Part shown: piece by piece, positions 1 to 13,328 of the stretch
How positions within the stretch are numbered: the stretch's first letter is position 1
Layout: every line of letters begins with the position of its first letter
DNA from: Phoebastria nigripes
Lineage: Eukaryota; Chordata; Aves; Procellariiformes; Diomedeidae
DNA length: 64,000 nt
Direction of reading: 5' to 3'
Assembly (NCBI GenBank): GCA_035582835.1
Contig: JAYKAV010003089.1
Coordinates: forward strand, 258,943-322,942
Program-made: the position numbers and the translations under genes
The notes under the pieces: generated by a model
The model's input: the letters and a program-made list of their open reading frames with translations, nothing else
Told to the model about the DNA's origin: nothing
The model's database searches: none

Positions 1-3000
1 GTTTGTTATCCAGCTATGAGGATCAAATCTTAAATTTGCATAGCCATTTTTCAGATATGCTGATGAGTTTGCAGTTTGTTTTGTGATGATCAGTTTTCAG
101 TTGTGAGAACTAGACTAAAATTAATTTTACGTTTAGTTAAGCATGATTTGATCACCTTAATATCTAACTTCTTGCAAGTGCTAACTGGAATCAATTTATA
201 TCTTGACTATCTTTTACTGGCAATATATATATTTACAATGTTACCTGTGTGCATGTATGCACACACAGATTTCTCAGTTTTCTGTGAATTTTTTACTTTT
301 AGCTAATGTTGATTTCATCATGGATATTATCCTTTATGGCACGTGTGGCTAACGGTCTCTTTCCTGGCAAAGTGAAGTATAAGTGTGAGATTCTTTGGTT
401 TATTTTTATTGCCCAGTGACCTGAAATATCTCTGGTCAACAGTTTTGAATCTTGTCATTTAGTCGATTTTTTCTCTTGCCAGTTAGATCTAGAAGGATAA
501 TTACTACACACTTCAGAAACAGAACACTGAATTTAAAAAATCAAATGGATGTGATCAGTGCTCAATTTTGTATACCCTTTGTGTTAGTGGTTTTTCCTAT
601 TTTAGCTCTAGGTTATTCTTTCCTACATATGTCATTACTCAGTGATATCCAACCTTCACTGTCTGGTACTTTTTATGTTAGTGTTGGTCAAGGATGGATT
701 CATTGTATAAGGCAGAATTGCTATTGCTTTCTCATCTGCAGCATGTTCTCTGACTTGCAGAGTGAGGGAGAAGCAGTGCAGCTTTGTCCAGCTGAGGGAG
801 CAAAAGCACTGCTTGCCATCTTCCAGGTGCATCCTTAGAGTGATGGTAGCGTCACCATTGCTGCAGTGATCATCTTTACTGAGAGTAGCAGAGCAGGCTG
901 TGGGCACCTTGCTCTTGTTCTGCTGCAACAACAGAAATGTGATGCTAGGATCTGTCAAGTAAATGTTATTCAAGAGACTGCCAGCACTTACCACAGCGCT
1001 TCTGTGTTTCTGCTGGCTGCTCTGGAGTTGCTCATGAGGAAGACACAGAGGTGTCCTGCAGACACAAGGATCGTGCAAATATACTCTATGGCTGCAGGGA
1101 ATGACTGTGTGTTTATGAAAGGGTGACTTGGGGTCAGTTCAGTTTGGAGGGCAAAAATCGTTCACAGGTTTGTGATGAGGATTTTGTTCCAGTGAGTTCA
1201 TCAGTTGTCCTCATATTACCCTCTACAAATGCGTTGTTGACTCCACCAATGCTTCCTTGCCATGATGCCTTTCTCTCCATTAATGAACTTGAGGTGAAAA
1301 AGAATAAGGTTGACTTGTTAGTCTGTGCTTTTAATAGTGCTCTAAATTTAAGAGTGCATCTTGGAGTAGCACAGCCCTGAGCAGCCTTCCTGGAGAGCTT
1401 GCCTCTGTGATGAGGAACCCCTTTCCTCAAACCATCCTAGTTTGTGCTGTGGGCGTAAAGACTGTGATATATGTCACTGGGTAGCCCTTATTGGCCTAAG
1501 TTAATTTGCATTAGCAGGATTGATTGTATATTTGCCTCTGTAAAACACAAATACGAATCAGACTTGATGCAAGTGAACTAAAGTAGTTAATTAGGCTAGG
1601 TGGATGTTATGGTGGCTTATTAGATAGAAATATTTTAGTTTAGTATTTTTTTATTTGTAGTTATACAATCAATTTTGCTGATACGGGAAAAAATTTATAA
1701 CCTAAGAAAATGGATAATGTACCTGAGAGTTAATCCATAATATATATCTAAGGAGATAAATCTGTCCTGACAATTGTCAGCATTACTTCAGCTGTGATGA
1801 AGAAAAAAGTACTTAAAAGTTCTCTCACCATTTACCAAAACTATTGATTTTTAATATTCCTGTCATAATTCTGGGATTTTATTAGTAATGCTTCATTATG
1901 TTTCAGTTGTGTTTGGAGAGTTTTCTCCAAGGATTGATCCAACACTGTTACTTTCCTGCTTTAAGGCAGGACCCAGCTCAGGCTTTGCTCTATTGGGAAA
2001 GAGNAATAAAAAAAGGGAGGAGATACTGGTCAGGAGCAGGTGGCACTGGGGACTAATCCACTACCTTGAGGGAGGAGGCAGGGGAAGGTGGAGGGAGTGA
2101 GAGCCGCGTAGCGGGAAAGGATGGCCTTAGCTCCACCCTGGTTACTGCTGTTCTTGAAGTCCTGTGTCAGCCCCTTGTGGCCACAAACTATCCATGTAAT
2201 AATTTAAAATTATGTGCATTCAGGCCAGGGTAATGGAGTGTGCAAAAGAAAAGTTCTTAATTAGCTGCTTGCTAAGCTTTTTTCACTTTACCCTCAAGTC
2301 TGTCTCAAATGAACAATAGCGTATTCCACACTGTGCGCTTAAGTGCAGTATTACCAAAATATAAATGTTTTCCTTTGAGATTTTCTCTCCAAAGGCTGTG
2401 ACGTCTGTGAATTGAGCAAGCTTATTTGAGGAAGAGAGAAAAAAACAAATATCTAATATGACACAACCTGGAGTTATTCAGCTGCAAGACATTAAACCCA
2501 TTTCCAACACCATTCTTCAGAGATTCGTAGAACAAGCTCTATAAATACATGAGCTGGAAAATTTTTAATGCTGTTAACTTCTTAGGTTTTGAGCTGCTTA
2601 TTTTTTCATCTTTTGTAAATTGCATCTTCTGTGACTTCTGTTAAGGAAAATCAGCTGTCTTCTGTTCTTCAGCTGATGTCAAACCCACCAGTCTCTTTTC
2701 TTCCTATTTATAGCCTTTTGAAACTTAAAGATGTAGAAGTAATGCTTAGAAAAAAATCAGTGTTTGGACATGTAGAGCAGAAGCTTATCTAACTTACGAT
2801 AACGAAGACCGAAATCTAAAAAATAATGCTTCCAAATGGGAAGATCATAAATAGTGCAACTCTTCAGTAAATATTATGGTGCATGAACATTTGTTCAGGG
2901 CTTTAGAATTCATTAAAAAAAAAAAAAGAGAAAACAAATAAAAATAGAAAGCTTTCAGACCAGGACAAGAGAATTTGTGCAGAAAGAGAAGTGAAAACAG

Positions 3001-3202
3001 TGCTTTCATCATGAGCTGAAGGCTGTCCAGGTAGTCTGCTAGGGATTCTGGTGGTAAGCTGCTGTAGTACCAAATGAAAATTTGGCCTGACAGTCTTCTC
3101 ATTTTCAAAATGCCAGGTTTTATCCTCCAACTTTCTTCTACAGCCACTGAGGGGATGGCAGATTTAGTGTTTCTCTTATCCTAATTGCTTATACATCTTT
3201 TT
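1..3202. other. Noncoding DNA, no gene recognised
   Basis: This is AT-rich unique sequence. The longest open frames (140 codons on minus at 656-1078, 128 codons on plus at 452-838) overlap each other in antisense, have no recognisable domain and are flanked by stops in every frame. No repeat family was recognised. It could be intronic or intergenic. Confidence 0.6.
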
Positions 3203-3207
3203 GGTGT
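3203..3207. repeat. Target-site duplication, left copy (LTR-A)
   Basis: GGTGT immediately precedes the TGTCGTGA terminus of LTR-A. The same five bases follow its CCACA terminus at 4405-4409. A 5-bp duplication is the footprint of retroviral integrase and fixes both LTR ends. Confidence 0.85.
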
Positions 3208-3273
3208 TGTCGTGAATGAGTGGGTTTGAGGCTGCTTAAAGAATCACCGGCAAAGGTATCAGCAAAAAGTGAT

Positions 3274-3279
3274 TTTAAT
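3274..3279 (-). promoter_or_regulatory. Candidate polyadenylation signal of LTR-A
   Basis: ATTAAA on minus, about 66 bp from the LTR's downstream end. The aligned position in LTR-B reads AATAAA on minus (26166-26171), which supports both the function and the orientation. Confidence 0.5.
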
Positions 3280-3429
3280 AGAAATTTATAAAAGCGCGAC
3301 TTAATAGAATTTGATGGCAAGGTCCACTCTATTACTTATTACATGGATTGAGCATACACAGGGAAAAATCGTGTCAGAATTGGATTGGAATGATTTATAC
3401 AGAGATTGAAGAAAAAGGGGTATGGGAGA

Positions 3430-3660
3430 CCCTCCCATTGAGTCACGAGGTTCAGAGAAAACCCAGCTGGATCCAATCTTAGTCTCAGACTTGGACAATG
3501 GTTTATATCTAATACAAAAGGGATAGGGACGCCCTCCCATTGGGTCACGAGGTTCAGAGTAGACCCCCTTGCTTTCTAAACTCCCTTCTCAGAGAGGAGT
3601 CTAGGTGCGGCTGGATCTACACCTAGTCTCAGACCTGGTCAACAGTTTATGCCTAAGGGA
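3430..3660 (-). repeat. Internal tandem repeat of LTR-A (first copy shortened)
   Basis: Two direct copies start with CCCTCCCATTG at 3430 and 3532, a period of 102 bp. Each contains GTCACGAGGTTCAGAG and ends with a CTTAGTCTCAGAC-like or CCTAGTCTCAGAC-like segment. The second copy keeps the ACCCCCTTGCTTTCTAAACTC segment that the first lacks, so the first has an internal deletion of roughly 40 bp relative to the 145-bp unit of LTR-B. It would lie in U3 and could be a duplicated enhancer, which is inference. Confidence 0.7.
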
Positions 3661-4404
3661 TTATAGGTGTTTAGCAGCAATTTAAAGTTTAATCATAGTT
3701 TTGAGGTAAATCATAAGTTTTAGCAGAACTTAATCATTGAGGTAAACTATGTGATTTTAGCAGCTACAAAGCAAATTAATCAAGGTTACTACAATGCTAA
3801 AATGACTCGATTGCAGGTTATACTTACTACTTATTGTTTAAATCAATATATACAAACACAGGCACACATCACACATAGGATCCCAAAGCTGACTAGATCT
3901 ATAAAGGCCTAAAGCTAAATAAATTTACAGGCCTGAAGCTAGGTTATAAAGGCCTTAAGCTAGATAAAGGTACCTGTTAAAAATGCCCCTTGAATGTCAT
4001 GAAATACTCACACTAAATGTCTTGGCATTTCTCAACAGGTGAAGAGTTGAGCCTAGAGTAGTGTCTCGGCCGAGGAGTGTTTCAGGCCAGGTCCCGACGG
4101 TCCTCCGAATTTCACAAACTCAAGAGTTGGTATCATTTTGTGGTAACCGTTGTATCGTTCCACTTGATCTACAATCCAGGGCTGTCAGNAATGACGAATT
4201 GTCTCCTGCTTTCATTCCCTACTTTGATCAGGTAGCCAGTGTTCCTGGTACGATCAGTGCCGCTCCCCACCTCAGCCATGCAAGAGTGCCTGGTACAGTC
4301 AAGGGACGCTTAACTGCCCAGCTCGTTACACAATGGCTAAGGCCTAACAGGAGTTCCTGAGATCGTAGAGAGGCCTAGGAGAAAAGGGGGAATGCTGCAC
4401 CACA

Positions 4405-4409
4405 GGTGT
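4405..4409. repeat. Target-site duplication, right copy (LTR-A)
   Basis: GGTGT, identical to 3203-3207. Confidence 0.85.
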
Positions 4410-5418
4410 GTAACACCTACATATTATACTCCTATGTTATTGACCCCTTGCTAATTGTAGATAATAAAAGTGGTGCTAAGAAGGGTTTTAGGAGACCAAC
4501 TGGCAGCTAACACTAAGGCTAACTTGTAACCCCCTGCAACAAAGAACTGTTTTCTCAGAAGAGGGCGGACGACAGGAGACAAAACTTGACAAGGGAGCAG
4601 GGGGTGGAGATCCCCTGAGCCTGTCNGAGGAATGTCTCAAACACTCACAAGACTGAGGGATGGTGAATCCCAGGAAGGCTCCTCTGTAGAGAGTTAACTG
4701 GGTCTGGCCTTGGGAGAAGAAACATGATGACACCATAAGTCGGCCAAGATAAGCGCTAAGAGAACAAGAACTGCTGATAAAACCAAAGAAACAACTACTT
4801 GAACTACGAGTGAACTATCCTAATTAGCACAGTAAAAAAAACCCACCCCCCAGCAGGAAAAGCCCCCTACCCATCAAAGCCCCTTCCCCACTGAATATGT
4901 GCAGTAAAAAGAAAGGATGCTGTGACTTTAAGTGAAGATGGGGCATACAAGAACCAATAGAAGCAAACCCCTTTGAGCTACCNGAACTGCCCCCATAGCA
5001 GAGGGGCAGTTTGAAAGTGAACGGCAGACATNAAAGGGGAAGGCAAGTGCCATGGGAAAAACTTTTTTGGGAACTTGTGGGAACTTTTGAATGAGCACTC
5101 CTACAGACCAGAGACCCCTGTTGGATGGACCAACACTGGAACCTGGACTGGTGATCTCTTTCTCTCTCTTTCTTTCTCTCACTCTCCTCCCTTTCTTTTA
5201 TTTTTTTACCTTTTCCTAGTTAGTAACGCAAGGCATAAACTCCCACAGCAGTGGTGAGCAATAAGCTTTTCTGCTACCCAATTATTTACCAATGAGCCTA
5301 GCTATGGAGTANAAGTCTTTGTTNANGTACAGACCTTGAGTGTCGTTTCACCTTAATCCATACCGAGGGAATTTACGAATCTGAGTCACCTCTCCCTCCG
5401 CACAGGCAGGATGTGACA
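4410..5418 (+). mobile_element. Probable second LTR-like element (LTR-C), left end unresolved
   Basis: The block differs from its surroundings. It has a purine-rich left part, a CCAAT box near 4953, a long CT-rich tract (about 5155-5220), then an AGTCTTTGTT/GAGTGTCGTTTCACC region and a right end reading ATGTGACA. From memory of bird repeats, this order resembles the U3-R-U5 of avian endogenous retroviral LTRs. Five single Ns fall inside it, again typical of repeats in this assembly. No convincing 5' terminus or duplication was found. The five bases after 5418 are AGTGT, and AGTGT also occurs at 3166-3170 on the other side of LTR-A. If these are a pair, LTR-A inserted near the start of LTR-C. 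That is weak, because the base pair after 3170 is TT rather than TG. Confidence 0.45.
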
Positions 5419-6667
5419 AGTGTTGGGCTAGGAGATGACTGAACTTGACATCTCCCTACGTATGGCCAGTATAGGTGGTCTTCCTCAGCTTTTTTGCTCA
5501 CTTTCATGAGATGAATTCCTTTGTACAGCTGCTGCCAGAGCCATGACTGGCAACCAGCACAGCAGTGTTAAGGAGGTGCAGCAGCTGAAGTCCTGTCCTT
5601 GGCATGGATAACCTGCCTGTGGTGATCAAGGTGATTTGTGTTTGTAGTTAGTTGTGATTGTGCTTAGAATAAATATTAAAGAGTTTTGTAGGTCCACTTG
5701 TCTTGATTTACTCTGCACAGGTGTCTTCATTGCAAGTTCTTTTAATACAGACTGAGCAGCCTTCTACTTCAAAACCGTGCTGTGTGGAAACTGATTAAAA
5801 ATGTCACTGCTTCATATATTTAATTTGAAGTTCTTGCTAATCACACTGGACCTTCATTACATGTTGAATATTTGAAATGCAGCACTTGTCTTCCCTGTTC
5901 TGAACCTTTCATCAAATACACAAGCTCTGGTATAAGTAGATTTATTAGCAGTTGTCAAGACTTCACCTTTAAAAGAGATAAAATTATCAGTAGGTAAATT
6001 AATTTTCATAGCTTCTGTCATTGATTTATTAATAGTAAGACCCGTTGGCTTGGCAGAGCTTGCAAGAACATCTGTCTTTTTGCGCGTATCTTCAGCTAAA
6101 TGCTTTTCTGTAGTAAGAAATCAGACTTGGTCAAGTGAGCCAGCTCTGCCAATATGTACTTCAGTTTTTGTTTGAATACTAAATACGATAAGTCAGTTGT
6201 GGACAGAGATGATGTCACCTACAGTTTTGTAATGATTAGTTAATGAGAAGGTGTGATGTTAAACCTGTCTTCAGAAATCGTTCACTGGTTGTGTGCTTGC
6301 TTACTATACCTGTTGGCCATGTGTCCATGCCAGCAATGCCATCTCAAGCTATGTATGTGTTGAAAGTAAAACATAAAGGCCAAGTTATTAGGTACAACTT
6401 AGGTACAAACAACATTGCTAACCTATAGCATTGTGAATCTGAGTGCTGCCTACACTGGACAGAAATACCTAAAGAGGAATTTAATGATAAATACCCCTCT
6501 TCCCGTTTTAGATCCAGGAAAGACCTAGTATGCACAGAATTAACTGTGTCATAAGTCCTGCTGGCCTAAGAAGTGGGTTGTATTGGAAGATTCTCAACAG
6601 GGAATCAGCATAGATGACTTTCAAAATTTCTTTGTGTTTTATGTTACATATAAATTGCACCTGAATG
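5419..6667. other. Noncoding DNA, nothing recognised
   Basis: Unique-looking sequence with only short frames and no repeat termini or domain signatures. Confidence 0.55.
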
Positions 6668-6686
6668 ATATATATATATATATATA
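6668..6686. repeat. (AT)n microsatellite
   Basis: An uninterrupted AT dinucleotide run of about 9.5 units. Confidence 0.95.
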
Positions 6687-9600
6687 AAATAACTCAGCTT
6701 CTTTCCCCATCTTTTCACATTTGTAAGCCTTGAGCAAAAAGCTGTTTTTCACAGGAATTGAAACACTCCTAGTAATTGTGCCACCAGTTATCGTCATGGC
6801 TCAGGATAATAAGCAAGAAGGCAGATGAGCTGGCAAAACAAGGTAAGTGAATGATCCCTATTTGTACCTCCACCTCCAGAGCCCTTGCGCAAAATGAAAC
6901 AGAAATCAGGTAAATTTATGTATACATGTAAAACTCTGGATGAAGTGGTTATGAACAGCGTGTTCTGTGCTTCATTTTTATATGGCAGCAGTGGCACTTG
7001 AAATGAAAGCAGGTTCTAAAAATAAATGTCAGTGAGACCTTGAAATAATAATCAAGTCACAAGGGTGCCACTCAGTCACTTTGCTATTATTGGGGAACTT
7101 TGCCTATGTGGAAACTCATGGTTTTCATACACTTGTCTTAAAATAAAACCAGTTTGCACGACCTGATTCCAGCTGATACCATAAAATTTGTTTTGCATGC
7201 AGACTGCTGGTGGGATGTCCCTAAATGGTCAGAACATAAGAACTTTCCTTTAACGCCCTGTGAGAGGTCTCAGACAGGCAGGCGTTATTAGCACATCAGT
7301 TTGAACTTACTACCTTGGGGCAACGAGGTGGACCTGACATTCCTGCCAGCAGTATTTTGTAAGGTTGGTGTTCCATGGTGAGTTACTGAGAACCATTTCA
7401 CACTTAAAATGTGCCCCATCTCCTGCATATGGAAATGAGCTGAGGCAGAGCAGATACCACCCAGAAATCTTCATGTGTTTCATTTTTATCAGTTCGTGAG
7501 AGCTGTAGGAAGAAAGAGTCACAGGTAGGAGATGAAAATGATTCAATGATCTGTGAGGAAGGAGAACATCCATTCCCAAATATACAACTGCTTCTGTCCT
7601 TCCAACTGGTGTTTGGCTGGTCAGTGAGAGGATTTGTGGCAGAGCAACCCATTGCAGTGTGTTCCCCACAGTGTCACAGTGCTCAGCATGTACTTACTAT
7701 AGCTTTAAGCACATGTAGTTTACTAGCTCACCCTTTCCTTGATGGGGAAAGGATGCCAACTTGTGCTGGAGCAGTGCAAGGTAATGTATGTCCCGGCTGT
7801 TCTGCTGCTGGTGCAGGGATGGGAGGAAGGCCAAGAGGGGCAATGGCAGACATGGCTGCAGCGATTCCTGTCTCTGGATGAACGTGTGCATTTCTATTCT
7901 GGCAAGTTCGCCATGTGTCTCAAAACATCCTCATACCTCATCCTGGTGACCATACACGTCTTGCTTCAGATGCCTTCCAGTTCTCCTGAGAGCACCTTCT
8001 GGAAGACGGGCATGACTTCTTTCCCCTCATGAGGCTGAAAAGCTGCAGTCCAGTCACTGAGAGAAGTCAGTGACTGAGCACTGGGACACAGACCTGGGTA
8101 CTGTGTGCTTCTTCATGGGAACAAGGCAAGCCCATATGCTGACCCATTTTCTTCTTGCACCTATAGTACATGTGATACATAACTTGAAATATTATACCAT
8201 CAGTAGTTCAAAAATAGCTTATAAATGTACTATTTATTCAACTTGGGGTACACTGCAGATAAAGACAAGATAAAATTATAAAAATCAACTTTATTTCCTA
8301 TTTTATAAGACTTTTTTCTTTCATGTTATGATAAACATTTGCTAGCTTTCCTCCTAGTGGAAGTTTCTGTCAGCCTGCTCTTCCTTTCCCGAACTAAATT
8401 CATCTCTACCTACTTATGATTTTTTTCGTCAGGCTCTCAAGTTTAGCAAATCAGTTTGTCACACTTTCTGGCACCTGGAAAATAGTGTTTTTCCTAGCTG
8501 CTATGTTCTGACTTTTCTGAAATTGTGAAACAGGTGTCTTACCTCTAGCAGTGGTTTGTTTTCCTTTTCTGTTGCTCTTCAACATGCTTCTTGGATGCAG
8601 TCAAGTGGGATGGCATTGTACTGGTTATAGATAAAATACATTTAATAATAAAAAAGGTACTAACAAATTCTCCTGTTTTCTCTATGTTTATCCTTTAATC
8701 AGAGATTAAAATGCCAGGGTAGGAGGCTTGGCTCTACTGAGTGGTGGTCCAAAGGCTGGAGCTCTGAAGAGTCAGAAAGTAAATGTTTTTCTCTAATTTT
8801 GGTTTTGTTGTGTGTGTACATTTCTACTATTGTTATTTTTTATTAATGGGTTTTAAACAGTGTGTACCTACATGTAGATTTGTGACATTACAAATACCAG
8901 TTCCAGACCTATGTTGACTGAACCTACCAACAAAATGTTGTAGGATCACTTACGAAAAATTCAGTGTGGGAGTTACAGGTAAAATATCTACTTTGAAAGA
9001 GAAATAACCCTATAAATAATACAGTAAACAGCAACTTTGATGGGCTTGGCCACTTCTTCAAGGTGAGCCAAAGGAGAAAGCCAGTTTTCTGTCTTCATGT
9101 GCACACCAGTAGAAGGTTAAAAATCAGAATGGAAAATAGTTTGAAAGTGCAAGTATTTTCCAATTAACCTTTCAGAATTAGAAACTACTGATGATATAAA
9201 ATTCTTGAAAACTGAAATTTCAACACCCTTGAGAACTAGAGGAACACAGGAGGGGGCCAGCTTAAAGAACATTGGCTTCTCTGAAAAGACTTCCATGCTG
9301 TTTTAAAGCCAGGTGTTTTAAGGGATTAGCACATCAGAAATCATCTTTAAACTAAGAGCTTGTCTTGTAGCACAAGTATGTATTCTTGCATATATTCCTC
9401 AACCTTTGCTGAGGAGCAGCAGACCTTTACATTTTAAACAGCTTTTTAGCTTGGCTGCTTGTAGATTTTTGAGTATTTGTTGTTTATAATTTTAAACTAC
9501 TCCAATTCGACATTTGGTTTTGTTCTGCTGCTGTGGTTTTCAGGGCTGGAGCTGCAAAGAGACATGTTTCTTATTGTGTTGCAAAATACATTTTTGTAGG

Positions 9601-12600
9601 AAAAGCTGCATTTTGGAGATTGCTTCCTTGTTTAAGACCTTTCGTACCATAAGTGTCTTATGACATTAAATTTATATCAACTACTTATCCTTATTGTGTT
9701 ACTCTGTCCAGTAATATTTTTAATCTTAAGACAACCCTCTTGTTGCTGCAGAGCAGTGGTGTAAAAAGGGACTAGTTCCTACAGGTTTGTATTTTCAAAA
9801 TATTTTGGTTTTTGTAATAAAGTTTGAGTTTGAGATGAGCAGAGGGCATGAGATTTCAGAATTTACTGGTGGTTTTCAAGAAATCTGCTGACATATCCTT
9901 TCAAAAAGCATTTTCAAATTTTCTTTTTGTCCACCTCATAACTTTACATTACTGTCTGGATTGTGCTGAAAAGCTGATTCTAGGTACAAGTTCTCTGGGC
10001 CCACTTGGCACCTAGCTTTTCCAGCTACAGATGGGTGAGTGGCAGGCAGGTAGAAGGACAGCTACAGAAGTGTAGCTGGCTGAGGCACAACGAAAGCAGC
10101 TTTTAGCAGAAGGAAACCTGAATCTGAGCTTCCTCACCGAAAAACCGAGATGAGATATTTTACAAGGGGAAAGAAGATTGAAGGAAAAATTGAGGAGTAG
10201 AGAATTCTTATTCAAATTCTTCCTACAGATTTCATGAAGTCAATTAGATTATTTAAAAAACAAAACAGGGGGCAGAGCTGCGACCTGGGATAAGTCATCT
10301 TACACCAATGGGTTGCTTTCTTAATTTTAGCAGAGATGTTTTAGACTTCGGAATATTTTAAATGTGCAGCTTTTAAAAGCAGAACAGCACAAAGCAGGCA
10401 GGTTTTCAGTTGGAAAGTTGCTATGTCACTGGAAAAATCCAGATGTATCATTTTATATACAAGGTAAGTGCATTTTTTTTCAAAGGCTCCTATTCTGACT
10501 GCTCTTTGCATTTGCATTACTGGCACCACTAGCCCTGGGTGTTCTCACCTGCTGCTGCCTCCATTTCTGTTTTGGTTTTTATGCCATGAGAGCTTACTCT
10601 CCTACTCCCAGCTTCCTCAGTTCTAAAGACTTGTGTAAGAATTATAAAGAACTATATTTTCCTTATGTAAGACTTAGGTAAGACTTATAAAGAATTATAA
10701 AGAATTTATAGTCTTGTTGGAACAATAAGATTACAGGGGAATTAGCTGTTACTGGGTCTTTGATGTAGTACTACTAGCCTAGAACACTGAGAAATATGGG
10801 GGGATTATGGTTGCTTATTCTTAAGGCTAAATATACATTGCTTGAAGCACTATGATTTTTTTTTTTTCTTTAGTGCTAATGCAGAGGCAAAGTCCATGGG
10901 CTCAAAGGCTACCATCAGAGACAAGCAAGCAGATTTGACATCTGATTTCCATTTACTGTTGTCCCAAGGCCTTCTTGTTCAAAAATATTTTTCACATTCC
11001 CGGGAGAGGACTGCATCGCAGCCATTTGAATTTGGATACTGGTTACTAAATAATTTATTTCCACTTACCAATTCATTCCCAGCATCAAACTCTCCATTCC
11101 AGTCATTGTAATGGGGCAAATTGTTTTTATTACAGATGGCTATACCATATGTCCAGGGAGTCAGCTGAAGGTGGTTGGATTTTTATTGGAAATGAAATAA
11201 AATTACATAGCTGCACTATTTATAAAGGTCTGTAAAAGTTTGGTCTCAGTAGAGGCTGTTCAGAAGAAGTACAGATCTACAGAGATCTTTAACATAGTAA
11301 TCAGAGGTTGATGGCTGTTGAGATTGTGAACAAAGAAAAAGATTTATTGCTTCTGGTTTTGTGTTTTGCCAGAAATATAGATGCATTTTCCACAGAGATA
11401 TTTCTCTAGATATTTGACCTCTCTGAATTTAAAGAAAAAAATAGAGAAGGTAAGAAAACTTACAGTCCTGAAGAATTGAGCTAAACAATTCAAGTTAAAA
11501 AATCTTCTTGCAGGAGAGAACATTAAGTAATGTCAGCATTCAGGATTAATGAATTATGTCAATGTTTTGGTACTCAGTTAAAGCTGAAATGCTTTCATCA
11601 TTGTTTAATTTCCAGATTGTAAATGCTCTAAATCAGCAAACAGAAGTTCACACTAAAATAGGTCCCGTCTTGTTTCTTGTTCTTCCAGTTCTTTCTAGTC
11701 AGTCATGCCATCATTTTGATTCTTGCTTTGGTCTTTTTTATTATTAGAAAAGAAAAATTTCTGAACCATTCTATTCATTGTTAACTGTATCAGACTGTGA
11801 TGTGTGCAAGACTTCTTTGTGATGCCATTTCATTTTCAGAGAGTTTGGGATATTTTTTCGTGACTTGGAGTAGCAATGTTTTTCTATCTTATTCCACCTT
11901 TAATGACTTTTCTTTATAACAAAAAAATAATTAAAACAAATAATTAGTTACTTAGAGGGGAAAAAAATAGCAAGACACAGTTTTCTTTTTTCTATGGGAA
12001 TATTGCTTTTGTTCAGAAACTTACATTTCCTCTTCAGTTAAGAAACCTTATTTGTAGAAATAAGCTGATGATTTTTAGCTGGATGTCTAAAACAAGGGAT
12101 TGTCATTGATAAAGAAGTGGTGAAATTTTCTAAGATGTTCGGCTCTCCAGAAGCTTAATCAGTAATGGCCAGTGAGTGCTTAGGACTCTGACAATGAGTG
12201 TGTCTTATTTAAATTACTAAATAACATGTTTTAATGAAGAATCTGTTTAATAATAGGTAATAAAGCATATTGTGACGTCCTGTAACTGGAGCATTTGGCA
12301 AATATCAGCTTTCTTGTGTATCTGCTTTCAGAGGAGCATTGTAAGGTGACTTGTTTGAGTAGGTAGGTTAAGTAGGTCTGTCAGCATAAGCAGAAATTCA
12401 TGCTGTATAATGAAGTATCTATGTACCTTGGCAGCTCTTTTCTGAAAATGTTAGTAAAAATCTGGGGTTTGTATCACTGCTTGAGTGTTGCAAGAGTGGA
12501 CATGTAACGCTGCAACTTATGTCACAACATCTGGCTGTGGTTCTTGGCCTCTGACAATACCACTGAGGCTTTTTGTGGTAAGGGAGTGTTTTCCTTCCAG

Positions 12601-13295
12601 TGGTACCATAAAGACATTTGCCCATGTCCAGAGGAACAAACCAGTGCCTGTATATTGCTCAAATCCCATTTCAGTCTTGCAGAATGGATGTATTAGTATC
12701 ATTGTTAGACATAGTGATTCTTTAAACCTTTGAGACAATGTATAGTGAATGGTACTGCCACACTGGTAGGTACTGTGCTGCACTGCTCAGGATTTCAAAT
12801 GAGTGTCCAACATTTTCTGATTATTCTTTTGCATATAAGAGGTGGATAATGAATAACAACTTGCAGGGAGGTGGCACTTCACATGTTTGGAGTCATGTTT
12901 CTTCCCCATAGCTTATCTAAAACATCTTTTCAGCTGCATGTTCTTCAAGCTTTCTCTTGAATAAAATGTATTGGCATGCATTTCTAGGGTGCATACCACA
13001 GCCCACAGCATGTTCCTGGTTTAAGTTACATCCAGATGTAGGCAAGATACATTCAGTAGAACTTTTTGTTGTTGTTGTTCATATGCCCCCCATGCTGGTA
13101 TGAAGAAATCTTTACACCTTTTCTCCATGTAAGTGAAACAAATCCACTTGATGTGCACAGGTTGTTTAGAATGCTAAATATGAGTTATAGTGTGGGCAGC
13201 TCTGTACTCCATCAATATTATTATTGATAGATTTGTATCAAACACACAACCACAGTTCTGGGCTCCATCGTGCGATGAACAATGCAGACACAGAG
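6687..13295. other. Noncoding DNA; one weak terminal-exon candidate
   Basis: No recognised gene or repeat family. The 7310-8032 part is somewhat richer in G+C and has overlapping 97-119 codon frames on both strands with no recognisable motif, so I treat them as chance. A long T tract followed by CTTTAG ends at 10873 and would make a strong 3' splice site. The frame after it stays open to 11111 and AATAAA lies at 11196-11201. This could be a last exon but is equally explicable by chance. Confidence 0.5.
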
Positions 13296-13328
13296 CGCGC
13301 ACACACACACACCCCCACACACACCCCC
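13296..13328. repeat. (AC)n microsatellite, interrupted
   Basis: CG/AC dinucleotides followed by AC runs broken by short C tracts. Confidence 0.9.

Larger units (their letters stand above)
3208..4404 (-). mobile_element. Solo LTR of an endogenous retrovirus (LTR-A)
   Basis: This 1,197-bp element has TG...CA termini (TGTCGTGA at the left, CACCACA at the right on plus) and is bracketed by perfect GGTGT duplications. No gag, pol or env sequence lies inside, so it is a solo LTR left by recombination between the two LTRs of a provirus. Its left ~450 bp is related to LTR-B (26113-27176), including the block GATGGCAAGGT followed by repeated CCCTCCC-TTG-GTCAC segments. Its right ~750 bp does not align with LTR-B. 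Minus sense is inferred because a polyadenylation hexamer at the same relative place is conserved on minus in both copies, and because the variable part then falls in distal U3, as is common for LTRs. The family is not named. The 5-bp duplication would fit an ERVL-like group but does not prove it. Confidence 0.85.

Noticed and set aside
4378..4393. A purine run (AGAAAAGGGGGAA) followed by TG, taken at first as a polypurine tract before a 3' LTR
   Set aside because: The perfect GGTGT duplications at 3203-3207 and 4405-4409 show that this run lies inside the end of solo LTR-A, not at an internal/LTR junction.
7310..8032. Cluster of 82-119 codon frames as coding exons
   Set aside because: The frames conflict on both strands, none shows a domain and there is no consistent splice pattern.
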